Positions 6,348 to 11,765 of a DNA stretch of 11,765 bases are shown piece after piece. The stretch is taken from NCBI GenBank assembly GCA_002084765.1, contig NBMB01000075.1, positions 1-11,765 of the forward strand, given 5' to 3'. How positions within the stretch are numbered: the stretch's first letter is position 1; every line of letters starts with the position of its first letter. The position numbers and the translations under genes were made by a program. The notes beneath the pieces were generated by a model. That model made no database searches. It had not been told where the DNA came from and saw only the letters and a list, made by a program, of their open reading frames with translations. This stretch comes from Candidatus Cloacimonetes bacterium 4572_55 (GTDB lineage Bacteria > 4572-55).

Positions 6348-7349
6348 CTACTTCAGTCGAATATCCTTGATGAGCGCGAGCGCGGTTCGAATCGCCGCGG
6401 TCATGCTCGAACTGTCCGCTACGCCTTTTCCCGCAATATCATAAGCGGTTCCATGATCGACTGATACGCGGACAAAAGGCAACCCTAGCGTCATATTGAC
6501 GCCAGAACCGAACGCTTCTAATTTCACCGGTATAATGCCCTGGTCATGATACATCGCCACCACAGCGTCAAATTTCCCTTGCGCGGCTTTTGGGAAGAGA
6601 GAGTCGGCTGGTAAAGGTCCGATCGCGTCGATATGGCGCGCCCTTGCCGAGTCGATTGCCGGACTGATGATCCTCTCCTCTTCATACCCGAAACAGCCTT
6701 CATCTCCGGCGTGGGGATTCAGCGCGGCGACCGCGATTTTGGGATTATCACAGCCGAAAAAACGATACAACGCCCGATCAGTCAACTCAATTTTTTCCAG
6801 GATAGCGGAACTTGTCAAATTCTTCGATACTTCGGAAATCGGCAGATGCGTTGTGACCAGAGTCGAGCGTATATTCTTGCCGATCAACATCATGGCAAAC
6901 GAAGAGGTTCCGGTCAACTCCGCCAGAAATTCGGTTTGACCTGGATATCTTAAACCAGCGAGATGGAAACTTTTTTTGTTCACCGGCGCGGTCACAATCG
7001 CCTGCACCACACCATTTTTCGCCAAATTGACCGCTTTCCGCGTGGTTTCAGAAGCCACGATACCGCCCTCTCTCGAAACTTTTCCGACCGGAATTGATCC
7101 GGTTATCTCAGTAGCGACATCCACAAAATAGAAGCTGCGCTCGGATAATAAAAATTTTTTGTCGCTAATCTGCCTAAAATCCCGCGCCCATCGCTCCAGC
7201 GCGTCCATCAACGTACCGCGGCTCCCCACGACAATTGGATGAAAATCCACCGGTAATTCGGGATCCTCCAGGGCTTTTATCGTTACCTCGGGTCCAATTC
7301 CGGAAGGGTCTCCCAATGTCATTGCTATTGTCCCATCACCAAGCCTCAT
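6348..7349 (-). CDS. pdxA: 4-hydroxythreonine-4-phosphate dehydrogenase PdxA
   Basis: PdxA oxidises 4-phosphohydroxy-L-threonine with NAD(P), giving 3-amino-2-oxopropyl phosphate for PdxJ in the DXP-dependent pathway to pyridoxal phosphate. The 333-residue length is normal. Visible motifs are T-L-G-D-P-S-G-I-G-P-E (11-21), T-A-P-V-N-K (120-125), H168 in T-T-H-L-P, H213 in N-P-H-A-G-D-E-G, H268 in M-Y-H-D-Q-G, and S-V-D-H-G-T-A-Y-D-I-A-G-K-G (296-309). The three histidines match the divalent-metal ligands of the E. coli enzyme. The start overlaps the rqcP stop by four bases (ATGA), which implies translational coupling. PdxA2-like side-branch kinases/dehydrogenases share the fold, but the full motif set favours pyridoxine synthesis. 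The PLP would serve SelA, among other enzymes. Confidence 0.95.
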   Translation of the reverse strand: MRLGDGTIAMTLGDPSGIGPEVTIKALEDPELPVDFHPIVVGSRGTLMDALERWARDFRQISDKKFLLSERSFYFVDVATEITGSIPVGKVSREGGIVASETTRKAVNLAKNGVVQAIVTAPVNKKSFHLAGLRYPGQTEFLAELTGTSSFAMMLIGKNIRSTLVTTHLPISEVSKNLTSSAILEKIELTDRALYRFFGCDNPKIAVAALNPHAGDEGCFGYEEERIISPAIDSARARHIDAIGPLPADSLFPKAAQGKFDAVVAMYHDQGIIPVKLEAFGSGVNMTLGLPFVRVSVDHGTAYDIAGKGVADSSSMTAAIRTALALIKDIRLK

Positions 7350-7612
7350 GATTCACCAACCCGACGCTCGCCGATCACTCGATATAAATCTGACACTTTT
7401 TTTTTGGAGACATTGCCTCTCGGAATCTCGACCAACTCAACCTCAAGGAGCTTTTTGGCGTAGCGGATTTTTATTTTTTGACCGATCATAATCTCTCGGC
7501 TTGCTTTTGCAGGATCGCCGTCAATAAAGACCCTCTTTTTTTCACACGCCTCTTTCGCCAGAGAACGCTGCTTGATTAAACGGCTTACTTGTAAAAATTT
7601 ATCAAGTCGCAA
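7346..7612 (-). CDS. rqcP: S4-domain ribosome quality-control protein RqcP (YabO/HslR family)
   Basis: RqcP binds obstructed 50S subunits carrying peptidyl-tRNA and works with RqcH to add C-terminal Ala tails to stalled peptides; some family members (HslR/Hsp15) recycle such subunits. The 88-residue product is almost entirely one S4 RNA-binding domain: M-R-L-D-K-F-L-Q-V-S-R-L-I-K-Q-R-S-L-A-K-E-A (1-22), V-F-I-D-G-D-P-A-K-A-S (28-38), then G-Q-K-I-K-I-R-Y. Length and sequence fit B. subtilis RqcP better than Hsp15, which has a longer tail. The start is TTG at 7612, fixed by a strong AAGGAGG (7618-7624) five bases upstream; no ATG would keep the conserved M-R-L-D-K-F-L. It is the first gene of the rqcP-pdxA-methyltransferase unit, with a clear promoter about 90 bases upstream. 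No rqcH is visible. Confidence 0.92.
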   Translation of the reverse strand: MRLDKFLQVSRLIKQRSLAKEACEKKRVFIDGDPAKASREIMIGQKIKIRYAKKLLEVELVEIPRGNVSKKKVSDLYRVIGERRVGES

Positions 7613-7646
7613 GGCGACCTCCTTATTGTTATAGGTGAGATGTTAC

Positions 7647-7700
7647 GGGTGGAAAAACGAAATTTTCCTCACCCCCTTGAAATTATTATAAATTAAGGGG
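7647..7700 (-). promoter_or_regulatory. Two adjoining hairpins in the rqcP leader
   Basis: Between the predicted transcription start and the rqcP ribosome site are two stem-loops. In plus-strand terms one pairs GGGTGGAAAA (7647-7656) with TTTTCCTCACCC (7663-7674) with a bulged T. The other pairs CCCCTT (7673-7678) with AAGGGG (7695-7700). They share the C-run at 7673-7674, so the ends compete slightly. Neither matches a riboswitch or T-box I recognise; they could control the operon or stabilise its mRNA. Confidence 0.4.
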
Positions 7701-7708
7701 TTTCTCTA

Positions 7709-7737
7709 AATATAGATTTCAATAAGGGTTATGTCAA
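7709..7737 (-). promoter_or_regulatory. Sigma-70-type promoter for the rqcP-pdxA-methyltransferase unit
   Basis: On the minus strand TTGACA (7737-7732, perfect -35) and TATATT (7714-7709, 5/6 match to -10) are separated by exactly 17 bases. Transcription would start near 7702, giving a leader of about 90 nt before the TTG start of rqcP. Confidence 0.7.
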
Positions 7738-7756
7738 GAAAAATTAGTCTGATATA

Positions 7757-7768
7757 TTGATATATCAA
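7757..7768. repeat. 12-bp A/T-rich palindrome upstream of the rqcP promoter
   Basis: TTGATATATCAA is a perfect palindrome centred about 30 bases upstream of the rqcP -35. It could be a regulator site, but an A/T-rich 12-mer of this kind can also occur by chance in a 435-base gap. Confidence 0.3.
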
Positions 7769-7861
7769 AATAATTTGTTCCTCACAGAGACAGCTCTCCC
7801 ACTCAAGCCAGTTTAACGCGCCTGGACATTTTCAGATTTTTTACATGGCGTTTCACGGAGA

Positions 7862-7876
7862 CGAATATTATATTCG
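7862..7876. repeat. 15-bp palindrome in the divergent promoter region
   Basis: Arms CGAATAT (7862-7868) and ATATTCG (7870-7876) flank a single T. It lies about 100 bases upstream of the predicted glycosyltransferase-operon promoter and about 125 bases from the rqcP promoter. It is a candidate operator; no regulator gene is in the window. The rest of the gap 7613-8047 contains no gene that I can see. Confidence 0.4.
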
Positions 7877-7975
7877 AACCTCGATAACCTGAATTATTTA
7901 TCACCATAGGAGTTTTATCCACAAATTACGTAGATTAAGACTTGATAATTAAAGGGTTATATTTATTTTTTGGGA

Positions 7976-7984
7976 TGCTATACT
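7976..7984 (+). promoter_or_regulatory. Possible extended -10 promoter for the glycosyltransferase operon
   Basis: TGCTATACT combines an extended -10 TGn with TATACT (5/6 match). No good -35 lies 16-18 bases upstream, which extended -10 promoters tolerate. Transcription would start near 7991, about 57 bases before the first gene. Confidence 0.45.
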
Positions 7985-8047
7985 TTTTTCGTGCTCTCTA
8001 TGGACTCATAGGCGATAAAATAAATAGATAAAATAATAGGCGAACTT

Positions 8048-8977
8048 ATGGATCGAAAACCTTTGGTCAGCGTGATAATTCCCATTTATAACGGCGAAAA
8101 ATATATCGAGGAAACGCTAATAAGCTTATATAAACAAACATATCCGGTATTAGAGACGATCATCATCGACGACGGATCGACGGATCGATCTGTATCCATT
8201 GTAGAGAAAATAGACGACGTATCTTGTCGAAGAAAGATTGTCAGTCAACAGAATGGCGACGTCAGCCGGGCGCGTAATGAGGGGATCAAAAACGCTGAGG
8301 GCGAATTGATTGCGTTTTTGGATCAAGACGATCTGTGGCGACCGGATAAGATTGAGAGACAGGTGAGCCGATTCCAGAAAGAACCGGATATTGATTTGGT
8401 CTTCACGGATTTGGTCAAATTCAATGACCAGGGAAAATCGCGTCGAGCAAAAGATAAAGATCGGCTTGCCCGTTCGTTGACAGATCAAAATTTGTTTGCA
8501 AAGCTGTCGCAAAAAAATGTGCTGATGCCGAGCGCGGTGATGGTCAAAAAAGAGAGTTTTATTCGAGCCGGTTGGTTTGACGAGAGTTTTAAGACCTGCG
8601 GCGACTATGAAATGTGGTTGCGCATGGCCGCTCTTGGGATGAAATTTCGCTATCTCCCAGAGCCGCTCACTCTCTATCGCATGCACGAGGTCAACGCGTC
8701 TCGCAATGTAGCACTGATGCATCGAGATCGGATCAAAGCGATTCAAAAAGCCTTTGCAATGCCTGGATTAACTTTGGATCAAAAAAAGTGGGAGCCGCGG
8801 GCATTGGCAGCAGGATATATTGCCGCCGCGCATTCTTTTTTTAGCACAAAACAATATCAAAACTTTCTGGAAACATTAGCGCAGGCATGGACTTATGATA
8901 AAAAAATTATTGGCCTTAAAATAGCGACCCGGTATCTGCGCAGCCGGTTTTACGTATGGAAAAATACCTCCAACTGA
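8048..8977 (+). CDS. Family 2 (GT-A) glycosyltransferase
   Basis: This is a cytoplasmic or membrane-associated inverting glycosyltransferase that should move a sugar from an NDP-sugar to a lipid-linked or glycan acceptor. The 309-residue protein has the GT-A nucleotide-binding start V-S-V-I-I-P-I-Y-N-G (7-16), I-I-I-D-D-G-S-T-D (38-46), S-R-A-R-N-E-G-I (73-80), the metal/NDP-sugar motif L-D-Q-D-D (91-95, the DxD equivalent), and G-D-Y-E-M-W-L-R (185-192), where the acidic residue before Y is the usual catalytic base position. The C-terminal 90 residues are helical and variable, with no clear membrane helix. The Shine-Dalgarno is weak (AGGCGA). It starts a three-gene plus-strand operon with a GT4 enzyme and a membrane protein, so a role in surface polysaccharide, O-antigen or glycolipid synthesis is likely. 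Donor and acceptor cannot be told. Confidence 0.93.
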   Translation: MDRKPLVSVIIPIYNGEKYIEETLISLYKQTYPVLETIIIDDGSTDRSVSIVEKIDDVSCRRKIVSQQNGDVSRARNEGIKNAEGELIAFLDQDDLWRPDKIERQVSRFQKEPDIDLVFTDLVKFNDQGKSRRAKDKDRLARSLTDQNLFAKLSQKNVLMPSAVMVKKESFIRAGWFDESFKTCGDYEMWLRMAALGMKFRYLPEPLTLYRMHEVNASRNVALMHRDRIKAIQKAFAMPGLTLDQKKWEPRALAAGYIAAAHSFFSTKQYQNFLETLAQAWTYDKKIIGLKIATRYLRSRFYVWKNTSN

Positions 8978-8991
8978 CGCATATTATTAAA

Positions 8992-10221
8992 ATGACGGAT
9001 ATTAATAAGAATAAAAAACCGCACGCGGCTTTGATCACAGAGAATTTTCCTCCATTAATCGGCGGCGGAATCGCTGAATGGACCATAGGCGGGGCTCAAA
9101 GTCTGACAAAAATGGGCTATCCGGTGACAGTCATGTCCAAGTGGAAACGGAAATTCGATCCCGCATCATCCCATTACTCCGATAGAGCCGACGAGAAAAA
9201 GTTTCGATTTTTGCCTATGTACGGGCATGATTGGCGCCGCTATCGATATTGGTATAGCCTCTATTACACCTGGAAATTTCTGCGACAAGAGCCCCAAGGA
9301 TTGATCCTTGCCACCACCTGGGAACTCGGCGAGCCATTTGTTTTCTTACGTCGGTTTTTTCCAGATGCACGGCTGATTGTGGCGGCTCACGGATTGGAGG
9401 TGACCAAAATTCGAGGTGGAAGAAAGTTAAAAAATTTTCGTAAAACAATGGCAAGTGCTGAATTAATCGCCGCGGTGAGTCGATTCACTCGGCAGGCTGT
9501 ATCGGATCGGATGGGCGACATCTCTTTGGATCAGCTGATTTTCATCCCAAATGGCGTGGATACAGACCGGTTTCGCCACACGACCGATTTTGACGATTTG
9601 AAAAAACGACTGGGAATTCGGAAAGATACGCGAGTCGTCCTGACGTTGGCACGGGTCATCAAGCGCAAAGGACATGATACGGTGATCCGCAGTCTGCCGA
9701 CTATTATCAAAAAGTTTCCCGAAACAGTTTATCTGATCGCGGGTCCCCAACAGGACAGAGATTACGTCCGGTATCTCAAAAAATTGATCGCTGAATTAAA
9801 TATGATTCACTATGTCATTTTTACTAATTTTATTAACGACATAGACCTAAATCGCCTATACAGCCTGGCAGACGTCTATGTGATGGTCAGCCGAATCCTC
9901 CCGGAAAAGGGAGATACCGAGGGATTTGGCATCACTTTTCTCGAAGCCAACAGTTGCCTCTGCCCGGTGATTGGCAGCGATTCCGGCGGAATCCCCGACG
10001 CTATCGAGGATGGAAAAAGTGGATTTTTGATCCCGCCAGACAATGTTTCCGCGCTGACCGATAAAATATTCACTCTCTTTGAGGATCCCAATTTTTCCCG
10101 GAAAATGGGACGTCAGGGTCGGGAACGGGTGGAGCGATTTTTTACGTGGGAAAAGGTCTTCAAAAAATTGATGGGCGAACTGGCGAATGTGAATCGGTCG
10201 TTTGACAAGGGACGGTCATGA
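8992..10221 (+). CDS. Family 4 (GT-B) glycosyltransferase
   Basis: This is a retaining GT-B glycosyltransferase with two Rossmann domains. Numbering from ATG 8992 (409 residues): the N-terminal domain has A-L-I-T-E-N-F-P-P-L-I-G-G-G-I (13-27), the usual glycine-rich acceptor loop; A-A-H-G-L-E (131-136) and A-V-S-R-F-T (161-166) follow. The domain boundary carries I-P-N-G-V-D-T-D-R-F (185-194). The donor domain has a basic K-R-K-G-H motif (224-228) and the E-x7-E motif E-G-F-G-I-T-F-L-E (310-318), then S-G-G-I-P-D-A-I and G-F-L-I-P. An earlier ATG at 8956 would add 12 residues and overlap the previous gene by 22 bases; neither start has a clear Shine-Dalgarno, and 8992 is preferred because it leaves a 14-base gap. 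The stop overlaps the next start by four bases. Confidence 0.9.
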   Translation: MTDINKNKKPHAALITENFPPLIGGGIAEWTIGGAQSLTKMGYPVTVMSKWKRKFDPASSHYSDRADEKKFRFLPMYGHDWRRYRYWYSLYYTWKFLRQEPQGLILATTWELGEPFVFLRRFFPDARLIVAAHGLEVTKIRGGRKLKNFRKTMASAELIAAVSRFTRQAVSDRMGDISLDQLIFIPNGVDTDRFRHTTDFDDLKKRLGIRKDTRVVLTLARVIKRKGHDTVIRSLPTIIKKFPETVYLIAGPQQDRDYVRYLKKLIAELNMIHYVIFTNFINDIDLNRLYSLADVYVMVSRILPEKGDTEGFGITFLEANSCLCPVIGSDSGGIPDAIEDGKSGFLIPPDNVSALTDKIFTLFEDPNFSRKMGRQGRERVERFFTWEKVFKKLMGELANVNRSFDKGRS

Positions 10222-11120
10222 AATATATACGAATCCTACTTTTTATCTTTTCCGGACTATTTTTTGCCGGCGCGAGTTACGCTTGGATAACCGGCGGATT
10301 TCTTGTATCTCCAATGGGTATAAGGATTTCTATGACTCGTCCGAATTATCCTTTCGCCTATGGATTGGGGATGATGATGATCGGTGTCGGTTTATCAAAA
10401 AATTGGAGGCTCTCGGGTAGCGTATCGGCTCGACTCGTTAGGCTTTCATTTTGGGAAAGATTGGTTCTATTTTTGATCCCGATAGCCCTCTTGCAGGCAC
10501 TTTTCTACCTTCTTCCGAACAACGAATTCTGGAACTTGGACTCGGAAGGAGACGTCGGGACATTTTATTCGGCTGTAGCACTGTTTTTTGCCGGACTGAT
10601 TGTCTACGATATTTTCCGATTAGAAAAAGGGATGGGCGCGACGAGAAGAGAGGCGTGGCTTCCGATCCTGTTCCTGTTTTGGGGTCTGTCAATCGATGAA
10701 TTGGTATCCGCTCATAATGCAACCGTCCATTTTCTTAGGCAATTGGGATTGTTTGGAGAAATATCTCAACATTCGGAGCGATACGAGCAATGGCCTTGGG
10801 TGATTTTCCTTTCTCCATTTGCTATTGCCGTGATTTTTTATATGAAGCGATTTTTTACTGATAGATTTCATCATTGCCGGCGATCTTTTATTTTATCAGG
10901 GATCGGGCTTGTCGTCTGGATCAACGCCTATTTGTTCGAGATTATGGTTGCGACTTCATTTCCGCGTAAGCTACAGGGGGGGATTGAGGAGGGATCCGAG
11001 CTGTTAGGCACAACTCTGTTCGGCTTGGCTTTTTTGGAATTTTTTGCATATACCGCGCGAAGCTACCCAAAACTGGAAGCGTCGGAAGAAGACGCAGTTC
11101 GGAAACCCTTAAGGTTTTAA
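10218..11120 (+). CDS. Polytopic membrane protein with conserved-looking acidic/His residues, function unknown
   Basis: The 300-residue product has about eight hydrophobic helices (roughly 5-24, 46-61, 80-99, 116-133, 147-164, 193-209, 223-245, 262-281). Charged residues sit in or at helices: S-I-D-E-L-V-S-A-H (158-166) with a second His at 171, Glu241, and G-I-E-E-G-S-E-L-L-G (255-264). Placement of D-E-x4-H after one helix and E-E-x2-E before the last suggests a metal or substrate site; this resembles, from memory, uncharacterised bacterial membrane proteins with an L-D-E...I-H-E pattern, but I can assign no named family. ATGA overlap with the GT4 stop implies coupled translation, so it should act in the same glycan pathway, perhaps as a lipid-carrier enzyme, polymerase or transporter. 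At 300 residues it is short for a Wzx flippase or Wzy polymerase. A weak A/T-capped hairpin, around CCTTAAGG, overlaps its stop. Confidence 0.85.
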   Translation: MKYIRILLFIFSGLFFAGASYAWITGGFLVSPMGIRISMTRPNYPFAYGLGMMMIGVGLSKNWRLSGSVSARLVRLSFWERLVLFLIPIALLQALFYLLPNNEFWNLDSEGDVGTFYSAVALFFAGLIVYDIFRLEKGMGATRREAWLPILFLFWGLSIDELVSAHNATVHFLRQLGLFGEISQHSERYEQWPWVIFLSPFAIAVIFYMKRFFTDRFHHCRRSFILSGIGLVVWINAYLFEIMVATSFPRKLQGGIEEGSELLGTTLFGLAFLEFFAYTARSYPKLEASEEDAVRKPLRF

Positions 11121-11152
11121 ATCTTAATGGTTCATGGAACTTTTTTACGGAA

Positions 11153-11450
11153 TTAGTCAAAGTTATTGAAGTTTCGGAATCCAAATGCCATTCTTTTGAT
11201 TCGTTTTATTTTGTTATTGATCCCTTCAACCATTCCTTTGAGCGCGTTATTTATAGGAGACTGACCGCGTAACTGTTTACGAACATGATCTAAAGCCTTG
11301 TTCATTTGTCCAAAAAAGTGGAACCGGTCAATGACAATTTCGGCATTGGGGAAGACCTCTTCGACGACATGACATGCTACCAAATCAACGAGCACACAAG
11401 CAAAATTTCTGTGCCTTTTTTTGATGGAAAACTCGTCGATGCCTAACCGA
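11153..11450 (-). pseudogene. ISL3-family transposase relic with two internal in-frame deletions
   Basis: Three blocks of an ISL3 (DDE) transposase are joined in one open frame. Block 1, L-G-I-D-E-F-S-I-K-K-R-H-R-N-F, holds the first catalytic Asp. Block 2, V-V-E-E-V-F-P-N-A-E-I-V-I-D-R-F-H, is the region that normally follows the second Asp. Block 3, M-V-E-G-I-N-N-K-I-K-R-I-K-R and A-F-G-F-R-N-F-N-N-F, holds the final catalytic Glu and the C-terminus. Missing are the zinc-finger/HTH N-terminus, the segment with the second Asp between blocks 1 and 2 (some 40-50 residues by family memory), and a large insertion domain between blocks 2 and 3 (over 100 residues). About 100 of some 400 residues remain, so it cannot transpose. 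Any frame to its left runs into methylase sequence at about 11450. Clear inverted terminal repeats were not found. Confidence 0.85.
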
Positions 11451-11765
11451 CATGTCTGTGATAAACGTGCCGGTTCCAGTCGCGGGATCGAGAATCTCCA
11501 CATTTTTATCAGAGAGAGATTTTTCGAAATGCTTCTCCAGCAGATAATCCACGCTTTGGATCATAAAGTTCACAATTTCGCTCGGGGTATAAACAATGCC
11601 CAATCGATCTGCGCCCTTTGGGTTATACTCAGCCTTGATCGCCTTATAATAGCTCTCAACACGCGCCAGCGTATTTCGTCGCAAAGATCCGGTAAAGAAC
11701 GTATTGACAACCACTTCCAGCTTCATTGCGATATTATTTTCACGATGGAAATGGCTCTCCCCGAA
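11451..11765 (-). pseudogene. Truncated N-6 adenine DNA methylase, type ISP-like restriction-modification fragment (open at right edge)
   Basis: The frame is open to the window edge and reads R-V-E-S-Y-Y-K-A-I, G-I-V-Y-T-P-S-E-I-V-N-F-M-I, S-V-D-Y-L-L-E-K-H-F and I-L-D-P-A-T-G-T-G-T-F-I. Y-T-P plus D-P-A-T-G-T-G-T-F is the SAM-binding motif pair of gamma-type N-6 adenine methylases. The K-S-L-S-D-K-N-V spacer is typical of the large single-chain type ISP/helicase-methylase enzymes, which exceed 1,000 residues. Homology stops right after motif I, at about 11450-11460, where transposase sequence begins in another frame. The target-recognition part and the catalytic N/D-P-P-Y motif are therefore gone and methylation activity is not expected. 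An internal ATG at 11726 is not the real start; the gene must extend upstream beyond the window. A remnant nuclease/helicase portion may survive there. Confidence 0.82.

Noticed and set aside
6380-6405. A GGTTCGAATC string that looks like a tRNA T-loop
   Set aside because: It lies inside the pdxA coding region, and no acceptor, D or anticodon arms can be paired around it.
8150-8746. A 198-codon minus-strand frame opposite the GT2 gene
   Set aside because: The plus strand encodes a clear GT2 enzyme with all motifs; the antisense frame has no domain and no Shine-Dalgarno that I could identify.
11100-11120. A hairpin around CCTTAAGG as terminator of the glycan operon
   Set aside because: The stem is short, overlaps the last codons and lacks a proper U-tract, so it is not called as a terminator.
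11385-11450. Continuation of the methylase frame for about 20 codons beyond the junction
   Set aside because: Those codons are ISL3 transposase DNA read out of frame, so they are not methylase sequence.

Overview
The window is bacterial chromosome with short intergenic gaps, clear Shine-Dalgarno sequences and sigma-70-type promoters. An Lgt start, two candidate lipoproteins and PdxA suggest a diderm (Gram-negative type) bacterium. SelA implies that the organism makes selenocysteine. The lineage cannot be fixed from sequence alone; an uncultured FCB-type lineage is only a guess.

Layout. (1) 1-4709, all minus strand: folE-like, selA, an uncharacterised exported protein, recJ and the start of lgt (cut by the left edge). 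The last three are closely spaced and read as one unit. recJ lacks a normal start codon in the right place: conserved N-terminal RecJ sequence continues upstream of its first ATG to a strong Shine-Dalgarno followed by ATC/ATT. (2) 4710-5095: a regulatory-looking gap with a 21-bp palindrome just in front of folE and a 9-bp-arm inverted repeat in front of a plus-strand gene for a 104-residue lipoprotein with W-x-x-P-P-x-D-Q repeats. (3) 5476-7612, minus strand: an rqcP-pdxA-methyltransferase unit behind a good promoter and a roughly 90-nt leader with two hairpins. (4) 7613-8047: a divergent promoter region. (5) 8048-11120, plus strand: a GT2 glycosyltransferase, a GT4 glycosyltransferase and an eight-helix membrane protein, coupled as one operon and probably part of a surface glycan locus that is complete in itself or ends here. 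(6) 11153-11765, minus strand: a relic of an ISL3-family transposase with two internal in-frame deletions, joined to a truncated N-6 adenine DNA methylase (type ISP-like restriction-modification enzyme) that continues past the right edge.

Most genes are housekeeping: DNA repair, lipoprotein maturation, selenocysteine, pteridine and PLP biosynthesis, and ribosome rescue. PLP made by the PdxA route is the cofactor of SelA, and Lgt would lipidate the window's lipoproteins; these links are metabolic, not evidence of co-regulation. I see no tRNA, rRNA, CRISPR array or complete mobile element. The observations most worth checking are the recJ start, the FolE active-site substitutions with the adjacent palindrome, the repeat lipoprotein, and the ISL3/methylase scar.
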